From an uncultured Aureispira sp. (GTDB lineage: Bacteria; Bacteroidota; Bacteroidia; Chitinophagales; Saprospiraceae): a DNA stretch of 39,169 nt. The notes under the pieces were generated by a model that saw only the letters and a program-made list of their open reading frames with translations, was not told the origin of the DNA and made no database searches. The DNA lies in NCBI GenBank assembly GCA_905480485.1, contig CAJQQM010000231.1, forward strand, positions 1 to 39,169, given 5' to 3'. Below are positions 8,128 through 17,192 of the stretch, in pieces; position 1 is the first letter of the stretch, and each line of letters starts with the position of its first letter. The position numbers and the translations under genes are program-made.

Positions 8128-8580
8128 AAGAAGAGGTTCAGGGGCAAATTAATTAGTTGTTTGCTTATTTGGTTATAAAAATATGCCAATTTTGTCATAC
8201 AACAAAAAAGACAAACCTGAAAGATTTGCCTTGATTGTTAATTTAGCTATAGGCCAAATTATTGCCTTTAATTTAAATTCATCGAATTAAGAACAGCATT
8301 TAAAACTATCTTAATTCGCTTCGTTGGGTACGTAACGAATTTGCCTTTAATAGCCAAACGCAAGCTGATTCAAAAATGCTGCCTCAGTGGATGTTTTTCT
8401 TTGAAATTTTCAGGATGCCATCTAAAATACAATAAATGGATATAGTTTTTCACTTTGTTGATTTAAATAACTATTATTAATCTTCTTACGCAGCTATAGA
8501 CGCGTCAAACAGCATTGCTTTAAGGTCTAAGCCCTTAGGCTACAACTATAAATACATTTTTTAACGATAGGACAGTGATT
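8128..8580. other. Divergent intergenic region of about 450 bases
   Basis: No convincing ORF lies between the minus-strand YD-like gene and the plus-strand DUF58 gene. The region is AT-rich and must hold promoters for both directions, but I see no complete -33/-7 pair. It contains a perfect 10-base inverted repeat (CGAATTAAGA 8283-8292 and TCTTAATTCG 8309-8318). Next to it is a six-base one (TTCGTT 8320-8325 and AACGAA 8334-8339). A third CGAATT at 8336-8341 could compete for pairing with AATTCG at 8313-8318. There is no T-run after the hairpins, so they are not obvious terminators. Confidence 0.5.
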
Positions 8581-9933
8581 ATGTGGAAGCGACTCTTCAA
8601 GCTTTTGACACTCTACGATGTTTATTTAGGCAAGCGATTTTTTCTCGTTTTTGGTGCTGTTACTGCGCTGTTTGTTTTTGCTTTTCCTTATCCCATTTTA
8701 TTTGCCGTTGCCAAAGCATGCTTGTTGATAGCAAGCACCTTGGTAATTGTCGATTTAATGCTTTTGTTCAACAAGGGGGTACGGCTTAGTTGTCAACGCA
8801 AGCTGCCGCGTAAATTCTCCTTAGGCGACCTAAACACGGTTGCAATAGATGTTCACAACCACTATGCGCTTGGATTAGACATTACTATCCTAGATGAATT
8901 ACCCGTAGAATTTCAAAAACGCGATTTGGAAATTCGTGACTTTATTGATAAAGACGAAGTCAAGCATTTTAATTATCAACTCAGGCCGACGGTTCGCGGG
9001 GAATATACCTTTCACGATATTCATATTTTTATAAGTTCCAAATTAGGCCTCTTGCGTCGTCGAATCAGTCAGCAAGCCGAACAACAAATTTTGGTTTATC
9101 CTTCTATTGTACAAATGAATCGTTTTTCCTTGATGGCTGTTGCCAAAATATCCACGATGAAAGGCGTTAAAAAAGTACGAAAGCTGGGGTCGAGTTATGA
9201 GTTTTCTCAAATAAGAAATTATGTAAAAGGCGATGATTACAGATCGATCAACTGGAAAGCTACAAGTCGGCGAAACAGTTTGATGGTCAATCAATACGAA
9301 GACGAACGTTCGCAACAAATCTATAGCGTTATCGACAAAGGCCGGTCGATGCAAATGCCCTTTGATGGTATGAGTTTGTTAGACTATGCCATAAATACAG
9401 CTTTAGTGATTTCAAGTGTGTCGCTTCAAAAATACGATAAAGCAGGTTTGATGACCTTTTCAGATAAAGTGGGGGCGACAATCAAAGCAGAGACAGGTTC
9501 TAAGCAACTCAATCTTATTATAGATACATTGTATCGAGAAAAACCCCGTAATTTAGAAGCGAATTATGAGTTGTTGTACACGGCAACCAAAAAGTTTATC
9601 AAACGAAGAAGCCTAATTTTCTTATACACTAATTTTGAATCATTTTCTGCCATGCAACGTGTATTGCCCTTGTTGCGTCGGATTAATTCGTCACATCTTT
9701 TGGTGGTAGTGTTTTTTGAAAATACTGAAATAGTCGATTATTCGAACAAAGAAGCGAGTACTACCGAAGAAATTTACTACAAAACCATTGCTTCTAAGTT
9801 TGTAGAAGAAAAATATCGCATTGTACAGGAATTGCGTCAATATGGAATACAAGTAATCCTAACACGCCCCGAAGATTTATCTGTCAATAGCGTCAATAAA
9901 TACCTTGAAATGAAATCAAGGGGAATGATATAG
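8581..9933 (+). CDS. DUF58 domain protein (MoxR-associated)
   Basis: The 450-residue protein has two N-terminal membrane segments (about 18-36 and 40-65), then a DUF58 domain. The signature lies at about 204-258: SYEFSQIRNYVKGDDYRSINW, KATSRR, and a VWA-like metal-site start in DKGRSM. DUF58 proteins work with MoxR-type AAA+ ATPases in envelope-related processes that are poorly defined. I chose ATG 8581 over GTG 8575, two codons upstream. The gene leads an operon with the small Cys protein (9-base gap) and the MDR gene. Its expected partner, moxR, lies 6.3 kb downstream, which is an unusual separation. Confidence 0.92.
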   Translation: MWKRLFKLLTLYDVYLGKRFFLVFGAVTALFVFAFPYPILFAVAKACLLIASTLVIVDLMLLFNKGVRLSCQRKLPRKFSLGDLNTVAIDVHNHYALGLDITILDELPVEFQKRDLEIRDFIDKDEVKHFNYQLRPTVRGEYTFHDIHIFISSKLGLLRRRISQQAEQQILVYPSIVQMNRFSLMAVAKISTMKGVKKVRKLGSSYEFSQIRNYVKGDDYRSINWKATSRRNSLMVNQYEDERSQQIYSVIDKGRSMQMPFDGMSLLDYAINTALVISSVSLQKYDKAGLMTFSDKVGATIKAETGSKQLNLIIDTLYREKPRNLEANYELLYTATKKFIKRRSLIFLYTNFESFSAMQRVLPLLRRINSSHLLVVVFFENTEIVDYSNKEASTTEEIYYKTIASKFVEEKYRIVQELRQYGIQVILTRPEDLSVNSVNKYLEMKSRGMI

Positions 9934-9942
9934 AACTTTAGA

Positions 9943-10203
9943 ATGTCTAAAAAATTAGCCATAAACCAAGACGTAATTCGAACGATGGGCCAAGATTGGA
10001 ACATAAAAATCGATACACAACCCTTTACGCCGGGCAAGTCTGCCAGGATGCCCTCCTTAGGATATCCTTGCGGTGCTTGTGCCAATACATCGACACAATT
10101 ATGTTTTGCCGAAAGTACAGACGAAGCAAATAGCCGATTGCTTTGGATGGAATTATCTTGTCGGGCTTGTCAACATTATACACTTTACACTACCAAAAAA
10201 TAA
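9943..10203 (+). CDS. Small protein with two CxxC pairs, unknown function
   Basis: The 86-residue protein has no signal peptide or membrane segment. PCGAC (about 43-47) and SCRAC (about 72-76) give two CxxC pairs separated by about 25 residues, the layout of a zinc ribbon or a small redox or metal-binding domain. An isolated extra Cys lies between them. It sits tightly between the DUF58 gene (9 bases) and the MDR oxidoreductase gene (7 bases), which supports it being a real, cotranscribed gene. I do not recognise a family. Confidence 0.6.
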   Translation: MSKKLAINQDVIRTMGQDWNIKIDTQPFTPGKSARMPSLGYPCGACANTSTQLCFAESTDEANSRLLWMELSCRACQHYTLYTTKK

Positions 10204-10210
10204 AGGAACT

Positions 10211-11236
10211 ATGCGCGCAGTTATGCTTAAAAAATTCGGTACACCTGAAGAAGCTTTTGAAATACAAGATAAAGCGATTCCTCAGCCTGCAGATCATGAA
10301 ATTTGCATTCAGTCAGAAGCTTTTGGGCTTAATTTTGCGGATGTAATGGCCCGTCAGGGACTATATCAAGATTGCCCAGCACTACCCTGTGTGTTAGGAT
10401 ATGAAGTAGTGGGTCGGGTACATGCCATCGGAAAGGATGTAAAAGATTTTAAATTGGGTCAGCGTGTTGTGTCCCTTACGCGGTTTGGAGGCTACGCAGA
10501 ATACGCGGTTGCCGATGCTCGAGCTGCAGTCGTTATTCCAGAAGAAATGGACTATGCGGTAGCCGCCGCTATAGCCACCCAATATTGTACGGCTTATTAT
10601 TGTGCACAGTATACCACTCAATTACACGCCGGCGAACATGTGTTGATACAGGCCGCTGCCGGTGGGGTTGGAACGGCATTGGTTCAAATGGCCAAAAACA
10701 AGGGCTGTATTGTTTATGGTACGGCAGGATCCGAAAAAAAATTAGAGTATTTACGCAGCTTGGGTGTCGACCACCCTATTAACTATAAAACCACCGACTA
10801 CAAACAATATATAGAGCAAGCTGTAGGCAAAAGAGGTATAGATGTTGTCTTTGATAGCTTGGGTGGAAAAGACGTAAAGAAAGCCCGTAAACTATTGGCA
10901 ATTGGGACGGGGCGTATCATTCTTTTTGGTGCTGCGAGCCGATCTGGCAAAAGTCGGTTCTTTGTTAACGACCTGAAATTGGTTTGGGGCTTTGGGTTTT
11001 TGCCAATTGTAGCTTTATTGCTTCAGTCGCAAGGCGTGACGGGCGTCAATATGTTGCGTATAGCGGATCATCGTCCGGAAGCACTCAAAACCTGTATGCA
11101 GGCAGTGGCGCAACAAGTTATAGACGGGCAATTGAATCCTACAGTAGGCGGGGTGTTTGGAATAGACGATCTCAATAAAGCCCATAATTTTTTGGGCAAT
11201 CGGCAGTCAATAGGAAAAGTGGTAGTACATTGGTAG
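10211..11236 (+). CDS. Zinc-less MDR-family NAD(P)H:quinone oxidoreductase
   Basis: The 341-residue protein has an N-terminal GroES-like domain (about 1-130, with FGLNFADVMARQGLY and LGYEVVGRV) and a Rossmann domain with the cofactor loop AAAGGVGTALVQMAKNKG (148-165). The zinc-ligand pattern of alcohol dehydrogenases is absent, so quinone oxidoreductase or VAT-1/synaptic-vesicle-like reductase activity with NADPH is inferred. Substrate is unknown. The start is ATG 10211, preceded by an AAGGA-like site at 10203-10207. The frame is open further upstream, but that part overlaps the small Cys gene and does not look like protein. It is the last gene of the DUF58 operon, ending five bases from a convergent gene. 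Confidence 0.9.
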   Translation: MRAVMLKKFGTPEEAFEIQDKAIPQPADHEICIQSEAFGLNFADVMARQGLYQDCPALPCVLGYEVVGRVHAIGKDVKDFKLGQRVVSLTRFGGYAEYAVADARAAVVIPEEMDYAVAAAIATQYCTAYYCAQYTTQLHAGEHVLIQAAAGGVGTALVQMAKNKGCIVYGTAGSEKKLEYLRSLGVDHPINYKTTDYKQYIEQAVGKRGIDVVFDSLGGKDVKKARKLLAIGTGRIILFGAASRSGKSRFFVNDLKLVWGFGFLPIVALLLQSQGVTGVNMLRIADHRPEALKTCMQAVAQQVIDGQLNPTVGGVFGIDDLNKAHNFLGNRQSIGKVVVHW

Positions 11237-11241
11237 TTGGC

Positions 11242-11973
11242 CTATCGTGTCAGAACAATATAATCGTTAATAAGTGTCCGTAAAAATTTGTTGTGATCTT
11301 TGGGTAATTTACGAATCTTGAGTTGATGGGCTACGTGTTTCGAAAGTTCAGAAACGATTTTTTTGTGGGCTTCATTTGGGTGTTTACGAGTTCTTTCCAG
11401 CACTTTCTTAATAAACAGCATATCCTTTTCATTAAATCTACGAATTTGAGGATAGGTCGGTTTGTAGTTGTCTATGGTTGAGATTTTAAGAATATCATTC
11501 AGACTAAAGTTGCGCTGAGCGGTCGTCCTGATAACCGTAGTGCCGGATAGTAAACCGCCAAGACGTTGGCTTTTTGGAGAAGCCGTTATAAGCATCGCCC
11601 CCACAGACCCTAAAGACATAAAAATATCTATAAATCGAAACATCCAACGCATCAGGAAATCTTGGTTAGACGGTGCGTCTCCATTTAGTTTTACCACTTT
11701 TAAACCAATCACTTTCTTGCCGATCGTTTGGCCGTGTAAGCTGATTTCCGAAACAAGACTATAAAACACAGGAACTGGTATAATAACCAAATACAGAAAG
11801 TTCATAAACCCAGTTGAACTATTATAAAAACCATTGCTAAGTACACTAAGCAGGGTTATGATGCCCGTTACAATCATTATGTCAATAAAATACGCAACAA
11901 AGCGATTGCCTAAAGTAGCCAATTCGTATTGAATCGCAACTTTTTGGGCTGTATTGATTTCGATGGTTTTCAT
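11242..11973 (-). CDS. RDD family membrane protein
   Basis: The 243-residue protein has an N-terminal RDD domain (about 10-140) with its family pattern: an Arg (GNRFVAYFIDIMIV) followed by Asp residues at the start of the first membrane helix, a second helix around 45-75, and GQTIGKKVIGLKVV between helices. The cytoplasmic C-terminal part (about 150-243) is charged. RDD proteins are often neighbours of SpoIIM, MoxR and DUF58 genes in Bacteroidota. Here it faces away from the SpoIIM-type gene at 12166, sharing a 190-base divergent spacer. The precise function is unknown. Confidence 0.85.
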   Translation of the reverse strand: MKTIEINTAQKVAIQYELATLGNRFVAYFIDIMIVTGIITLLSVLSNGFYNSSTGFMNFLYLVIIPVPVFYSLVSEISLHGQTIGKKVIGLKVVKLNGDAPSNQDFLMRWMFRFIDIFMSLGSVGAMLITASPKSQRLGGLLSGTTVIRTTAQRNFSLNDILKISTIDNYKPTYPQIRRFNEKDMLFIKKVLERTRKHPNEAHKKIVSELSKHVAHQLKIRKLPKDHNKFLRTLINDYIVLTR

Positions 11974-12011
11974 CTAGTGAAGCTTCTGTTTTTTGTTTGA
12001 TGATGAATATA

Positions 12012-12068
12012 CAAAGAAATTGTATGTATCAATAAATTTAAGCAAGCGATTTTAGGGAAAACCTAAAA
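12012..12068. promoter_or_regulatory. Divergent promoter region between RDD and SpoIIM-type genes
   Basis: On the minus strand TTTCTTTG (complement of 12012-12019) differs from the TAnnTTTG -7 box by one base and lies about 40 bases before the RDD start. The -33 element is poor. A perfect seven-base hairpin, TTTTAGG (12050-12056) and CCTAAAA (12062-12068), with a five-base loop lies between the two genes. Its role is unknown. Confidence 0.3.
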
Positions 12069-12165
12069 AGTTCAATATATTGTTAGGCTACTAGAGACTA
12101 CTGAGTTCGTCCTACTAAATTATCTTTTTATTTCTTTAACAAGCAGCTGTTAACTTCATTCTTTA

Positions 12166-14046
12166 ATGAGAGAAACTCATTTTATAAAACAAAATAAAGA
12201 CAAGTGGTCAAGGTTTGAACGCAATCTCGAAACAGGGGATGCTAATCCGGACGAATTGAGTCATTTATTTATCGAAATAACGGATGATTTATCCTATTCC
12301 AGGACCTTCTACCCCAACCGGTCGGTTCGTGTATACCTCAATAATGTTGCTCAAAAGGTTTTTTATAGTGTATACAAAAACAGAAAAGGGCGTCTGTACA
12401 AAATGTTGGACTTCTGGAAAGAAACAGTACCCCAAATCATATACGAATCTAGGGCTGCTTTCAAATTAGCCTTTATAATCTTTTTTGTAGCCGCCTTTAT
12501 AGGAGTATTTTCTTCTTATATGGATGCTGATTTTCCGCGGGTAATACTTGGCGACGATTATGTAGATATGACCCTTGAAAATATCGACAACGGTAATCCT
12601 ATGGCGGTTTATCAAGACCCAAACGCCCAACAAATGTTCTTTAAAATTGCACAGAATAACCTAATGGTTTCAGCCCTGTGTTTTATGGTGGGTTTGTTCT
12701 TTGGAGTAGGAAGCCTATTTGTGCTCATTCAAAATGGAATAATGGTCGGTGCATTTCAGTATTTATTTATTCGAGAGGGGGTGTACTTAGATTCTATTTT
12801 TACGATTTGGATGCATGGGGCTTTAGAAATTCCATGCATTATAATTGCTAGTGCAGCAGGCTTGACGATGGGAGGAGGGCTGGTTTTCCCCAAAACTCTA
12901 ACCCGTATGCAAAGTCTGCAGATTTCTGCTCGTAGAGGTTTGTTAATAATGATTACAATTGCACCGCTTATCCTATTAGCCGCATTTATAGAAAGCTTTA
13001 TTACTAGATACACTGATGCGTCTTATGTGATTAGAGGCATTGTTATTGTTGGTTCCTTTGCATTTATAATTAATTACTACATCATATATCCCTATTTGAA
13101 GGCCAAGAAAGGCTTCAGTTCCTTCATTGGGGCGACCAAATTGCCTCCTCTTCAAGAGTCGGGCTTGCGCTACGACCAAATCAAGAATAGTGCTCAGGTT
13201 TTTAGCGATGCTTTCATTTTTTATAGACAGCACCTAAAGCCCGCGGTAATAATTTCTTTTTTGCTATCAGTAGTGTATACTTTTGTTTTGTTGATGGATG
13301 GAGACAGCTATGCATTCGAAACTATTTTTAGCATGGAACAATTAATCGAAAATCCCTGGCATTTAATGGAATATACCCTCGATAATGTCGCACAGTTTCT
13401 GCTGATAGGATCGTTAAATGTTCCATGGTTACTTAATTACCTTTGTTCTTCAGTAATGGCTTATGTTGTGTTGTTTTGGCTTCAGCAGGACGCGCAAAAA
13501 GAGCAGGCTTCACCGCCTACAAAAAGCGACTATTTTAATACAGTTTTCAGTACTTTAGTCGCTATGTTTGCGATTCACTTGTTATTAATTTCTGTCGACC
13601 AAATTCTCTTGATTTCGCTTGTCTTCGTTATACCAATGATTATGCTAATCTTGTCTGCAGTTTTCATGGAACGCCGCCACATTTTTAGTGCATTCGGTAG
13701 AGCAATCAACCTAGCTATGGGTAATTGGGGCGTTATGCTTGGTGCTTATCTGATTATTGGGGCAATCTGTCTCCTCTTTTTATTTATGGCAACTGCACCG
13801 ATAGCAGGGTTTTATCTCGGGGTTATTGTCAATCTTTTTCCTGTAACAGACATAGCCTTAGTACGACAAGGCTTTTATATATTTTTGTATTCGTTTATGT
13901 TTAGTTTTCTGTTTCCATTAACCTTTATCGTTATGGGGATCGCCTTTCATAGTTTTAGGGAAACGAAAGAAGCTCGATCTTTGTTAAAAGAAATACCTAA
14001 AGTAGGCCTGCGCAAAATTAGTTACGGAATGGTGAAAGAAAATTAA
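12166..14046 (+). CDS. SpoIIM-type membrane protein with extra C-terminal membrane domain
   Basis: The 626-residue polytopic protein has two parts. Residues about 1-325 match the stage II sporulation protein M family as found in Bacteroidota: the opening MRETHFIKQNKDKW, a helical cytoplasmic N-terminus, then membrane segments around 103-122, 165-200, 215-245, 262-280 and 293-313. Residues about 325-626 form a second module with a short amphipathic lead (NSAQVFSDAFIFYRQHLKP) and about six membrane segments. This is roughly double the usual SpoIIM length (about 320), so it looks like a fusion with a separate membrane protein from the same cluster. The next gene starts two bases after its stop, which indicates an operon. 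Confidence 0.8.
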   Translation: MRETHFIKQNKDKWSRFERNLETGDANPDELSHLFIEITDDLSYSRTFYPNRSVRVYLNNVAQKVFYSVYKNRKGRLYKMLDFWKETVPQIIYESRAAFKLAFIIFFVAAFIGVFSSYMDADFPRVILGDDYVDMTLENIDNGNPMAVYQDPNAQQMFFKIAQNNLMVSALCFMVGLFFGVGSLFVLIQNGIMVGAFQYLFIREGVYLDSIFTIWMHGALEIPCIIIASAAGLTMGGGLVFPKTLTRMQSLQISARRGLLIMITIAPLILLAAFIESFITRYTDASYVIRGIVIVGSFAFIINYYIIYPYLKAKKGFSSFIGATKLPPLQESGLRYDQIKNSAQVFSDAFIFYRQHLKPAVIISFLLSVVYTFVLLMDGDSYAFETIFSMEQLIENPWHLMEYTLDNVAQFLLIGSLNVPWLLNYLCSSVMAYVVLFWLQQDAQKEQASPPTKSDYFNTVFSTLVAMFAIHLLLISVDQILLISLVFVIPMIMLILSAVFMERRHIFSAFGRAINLAMGNWGVMLGAYLIIGAICLLFLFMATAPIAGFYLGVIVNLFPVTDIALVRQGFYIFLYSFMFSFLFPLTFIVMGIAFHSFRETKEARSLLKEIPKVGLRKISYGMVKEN

Positions 14047-14048
14047 AT

Positions 14049-14762
14049 ATGAAGCTTATTTTAACCTATACGGGATTGTTTTTTGTGTTGCTGATCTTAG
14101 CGACCCCTGCTAACGCAGACAACGATGAGACAGCAGCGTACAAACGCGAGTCGCTTAGATTGGTTCCGCTCAATGAATCTACACGCAAACAACATGCTCG
14201 CAAACTTCTTTACGAGACCAAAAGCAAACCGGTTAAAATAAGGCGTAAGGACTTGAAGGAAGCACCCAAAATGACATCAATAGACCCAACTACTTTTGAT
14301 GATTTATTATATTATCTATTGCTTTTTTTAGTGTTATTGGTGTTGTGTTATGTTTTGTTCCGATATATGGCAGGGGATGCCCCCTTGTTTCAACAAGCGG
14401 TTAAACGTCAAAAAAACCTACAACTTTCGGATATTGAAAGCAACCTAAAAGCGGTAGATGTAGATCAATTTCTACAACAATCATTACAAGACAAAGATTA
14501 TCGCCTGTCGATTCGCTTGTACTATTTAGCTATCATCAAAAAGTTATCCGAACTGCAGGTTATTGATTGGGCTAAAGACAAAACAAATGGGCATTACTTG
14601 AGAGAAATGAGGTCTGTTCAGCACCCTTCTTACATAGATTTTAAAAACCTTACGCGTGTTTTTGAATACGTTTGGTATAGCGATGTCCGATTCGACCAAG
14701 GTCAGTTTAAAGAAGTTTCGGTTGATTTTAAAAAATTTCTTCAAACGATCAATAAACAATAA
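14049..14762 (+). CDS. DUF4129-type membrane protein of the MoxR cluster
   Basis: The 237-residue protein has a signal peptide (1-23, ending ATPANA), a basic periplasmic segment, one membrane helix (about 82-102) and a cytoplasmic helical C-terminus. The end (RLYYLAIIKKLSE, a KTN triplet, FEYVWYSD) matches the conserved C-terminal pattern of DUF4129, in which this region follows a transmembrane segment. It is two bases from the SpoIIM-type gene and six bases from the DUF4350-type gene. It probably acts in the same membrane complex; no enzymatic motif is seen. Confidence 0.78.
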   Translation: MKLILTYTGLFFVLLILATPANADNDETAAYKRESLRLVPLNESTRKQHARKLLYETKSKPVKIRRKDLKEAPKMTSIDPTTFDDLLYYLLLFLVLLVLCYVLFRYMAGDAPLFQQAVKRQKNLQLSDIESNLKAVDVDQFLQQSLQDKDYRLSIRLYYLAIIKKLSELQVIDWAKDKTNGHYLREMRSVQHPSYIDFKNLTRVFEYVWYSDVRFDQGQFKEVSVDFKKFLQTINKQ

Positions 14763-14767
14763 GACCT

Positions 14768-16099
14768 ATGCGTAGCAAAATTCTATTGGCGATTTTTGGT
14801 GCCGTTTTTCTGGCATTGGTGTTGTATTTTGCAATGGCGCAACAACGATTTTATAATTGGTCCGAAACCTACGATGTAAAAGGCAACAATCCCTATGACA
14901 TGAAAGTGATGTTCGATTTGTTAGAACAACGCTTTGAACTGACAAATATGCAAGAGCGGTTAAACAAAACGCTTCCGACCAAGCAGGCTAAAGCCGCAGG
15001 GCTTACCTATTTATACATCGGTCAAAAACCAGTTTACACCGAAGAAGAAGCCTGGCATTTACGCGACTTTGTGAAAGCAGGAGGAGAGGCGTTTATTTTT
15101 AGTTCTGAGATACAAGATAGCCTGGCTGAAATTCTCTTTTATCCCGAAGATTGCGGTATGCAAAGCACTTGGAATGGTCGCAACCGAACAACGTATCAAG
15201 AAAATATTTATGCTTATTTCATGCATCCGGAATTGTCTAAGCACCTGTATGGATTTCAATATTCCTTCAATCATATACCTCAACAGCGGCCTTGGGCCTA
15301 TGTGCCGGAACAAGCATTTTGTAACAGTGAAAAGCGGGAGTTTCCAATCGCACAACTAGGCGCCTTTACGAACCGCAATACGAACGAAAATTACGTTAAT
15401 TTTTTTAGAGTTAAAGCAGGCGCTGGTTATTTTTATTTTCACACGAATCCTATCTTTTTTTCTAACAAATACTTAGTGGATAGTGTAGGTTTTGAATATG
15501 CTAGTTTTGTTTTTTCACACAGCAAAAATTCAACCCTATATTGGGATCGAGAAAGTATCCAATATCCGCAGGCATCCAATCAGAACAAAAGACGCCGTCC
15601 TTCCGTGTCAGCGCAGTCTCCGCTTGAATACATTTTTTCACAAGCTCCTTTGCGTTGGAGTTGGTTTTTGTTTATTGCTTTGTCGGCTACTTACGTGCTT
15701 TTAGGGGCCAAAAGAAGACAACGAGCAATACCTGTTCTAGAAAGTAATCGGAATACCTCGCTAGAGTTTATCGAGACGATAGGTCGTTTGTATTTTCAAA
15801 CTCAAGACCACAAAGGTATTTTAAAAAAGCAAATGCATTTATTTTTAGCGCATTTAAGACAGCGCTATAATTTGGTTACGCGTACCTTAGACGAACAATT
15901 AATCAAACGCGTATCGACCAGGTCCAATATAGACCAAAGCATCATTCGAGATATATTTAATGCCTACGAAAAACTCAAGCCGACACTTCATCAACCCTAT
16001 TCAAAGATAAGTGCCGAACAACTCAACAGTTTTTATTTGTTGATTGAGCGTTTTCACAAAGAGGTAGAGAAAAATAAATTTAGAACAAAAGAAGGTTAA
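14768..16099 (+). CDS. DUF4350-type membrane protein of the MoxR cluster
   Basis: The 443-residue protein has an N-terminal membrane helix (about 5-24) and a periplasmic DUF4350-like region with YDMKVMFDLLEQRF and a GG-x-x-F-I-F-S strand (FVKAGGEAFIFSS). A second membrane helix lies at about 297-315 (PLRWSWFLFIALSATYVLLG). The cytoplasmic tail (about 320-443) is helical and includes FIETIGRLYFQTQDHKGI, a pattern common in this gene's C-terminus. Position between DUF4129- and MoxR-type genes supports the call. The activity is unknown. Confidence 0.75.
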   Translation: MRSKILLAIFGAVFLALVLYFAMAQQRFYNWSETYDVKGNNPYDMKVMFDLLEQRFELTNMQERLNKTLPTKQAKAAGLTYLYIGQKPVYTEEEAWHLRDFVKAGGEAFIFSSEIQDSLAEILFYPEDCGMQSTWNGRNRTTYQENIYAYFMHPELSKHLYGFQYSFNHIPQQRPWAYVPEQAFCNSEKREFPIAQLGAFTNRNTNENYVNFFRVKAGAGYFYFHTNPIFFSNKYLVDSVGFEYASFVFSHSKNSTLYWDRESIQYPQASNQNKRRRPSVSAQSPLEYIFSQAPLRWSWFLFIALSATYVLLGAKRRQRAIPVLESNRNTSLEFIETIGRLYFQTQDHKGILKKQMHLFLAHLRQRYNLVTRTLDEQLIKRVSTRSNIDQSIIRDIFNAYEKLKPTLHQPYSKISAEQLNSFYLLIERFHKEVEKNKFRTKEG

Positions 16100-16207
16100 T
16101 CGCTCAATATTTTAGCATACAAATTGCAGGGCCATTTAATTTAGTGTAAATTTAGGGCTTTGTATGCAACAGCAATTAGACATAACAAAACATAAAATTG
16201 TACCAAG

Positions 16208-17191
16208 ATGAATGATAATTATACATGGGGTGATACAGCAAACTCTGTTGCTGAAATTCAAAAAGTGGTAGACAAGGTCAGAAATGAGGTCCAGAAAGTA
16301 ATCATAGGGCAGGATGATTTAATTGAACTAATTATGGTTTCGGTATTTGCCGGAGGCCATGTGTTGCTTGAAGGAGTGCCCGGAGTGGCCAAAACATTGG
16401 CGTCTAAGTTGTTGGCCCAAACCTTAAATGTCGAATTTTCTAGGATTCAATTTACTCCTGATATGATGCCCTCTGATGTAACAGGTACATCGGTATACAA
16501 TATGCAAAGCGCTGCTTTTAATTTCAATAAAGGGCCAGTTTTTTCAAATATGGTCTTGATAGATGAAATCAATAGGGCCCCTGCCAAAACACAAGCTTCC
16601 CTTTTCGAAGTGATGGAAGAAAAGCAAGTCACTGTAGACGGAACTACCTATCCGATGGATTTCCCATTTATGGTTATTGCTACCCAAAACCCTATCGAGC
16701 AAGAAGGCACCTATAAGTTACCGGAGGCACAACTCGATCGATTTTTGTTTAGAGTGCAATTGGCTTATCCTACCTTAGAACAAGAACAAATGATTCTCAA
16801 GCGATTCCGAAATGATTTTTCTAAGCGTCAAGTAGAACAGGTTAAAGCAGTTGTTAATGCCCAAGATGTCAAAAAATGCCAAGAAATTGTCGAGAAAATA
16901 CACATCAAAGACGAACTATTAGATTATATAGCAGCACTTACCCTAAATACCCGTAATAACGGAGATTTATTTTTAGGTGCTTCTCCGCGCGCATCTCTTG
17001 CTATTATGCAAGCTTCCAAAGCTGTTGCAGCAATAAACGGGCGTGATTTTGTAACGCCAGACGATATTCAATATGTAGCATATCCGGTACTCAACCACCG
17101 TATTATTCTTACACCCGAAAGAGAAATGGAAGGCATGGACGTTCGAGACGTAATCAAGGATATCATTGCGAAAGTTAAAGTGCCAAGATAA
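16208..17191 (+). CDS. MoxR-family AAA+ ATPase
   Basis: The 327-residue protein has all elements of the MoxR class: Walker A GVPGVAKT (56-63), Walker B MVLIDE (115-120) followed by INRAP, sensor 1 ATQN (158-161), the conserved QLDRF (175-179), and a C-terminal lid domain with GASPRASLAIMQASKA. MoxR ATPases are thought to act as chaperone-like partners of DUF58/VWA proteins. A 108-base spacer precedes it, so it may have its own promoter. Its stop (17189-17191) is almost contiguous with the next gene's start at 17193. Confidence 0.94.
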   Translation: MNDNYTWGDTANSVAEIQKVVDKVRNEVQKVIIGQDDLIELIMVSVFAGGHVLLEGVPGVAKTLASKLLAQTLNVEFSRIQFTPDMMPSDVTGTSVYNMQSAAFNFNKGPVFSNMVLIDEINRAPAKTQASLFEVMEEKQVTVDGTTYPMDFPFMVIATQNPIEQEGTYKLPEAQLDRFLFRVQLAYPTLEQEQMILKRFRNDFSKRQVEQVKAVVNAQDVKKCQEIVEKIHIKDELLDYIAALTLNTRNNGDLFLGASPRASLAIMQASKAVAAINGRDFVTPDDIQYVAYPVLNHRIILTPEREMEGMDVRDVIKDIIAKVKVPR

Positions 17192-17192
17192 G

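Noticed and set aside
10073-10210. Upstream in-frame extension of the MDR oxidoreductase
   Set aside because: It overlaps the two-CxxC gene and does not resemble the MDR N-terminus, which begins exactly at ATG 10211.
12050-12068. Hairpin as an intrinsic terminator
   Set aside because: It lies between divergent genes and has no T-run on either strand's downstream side, so there is no transcript for it to end.
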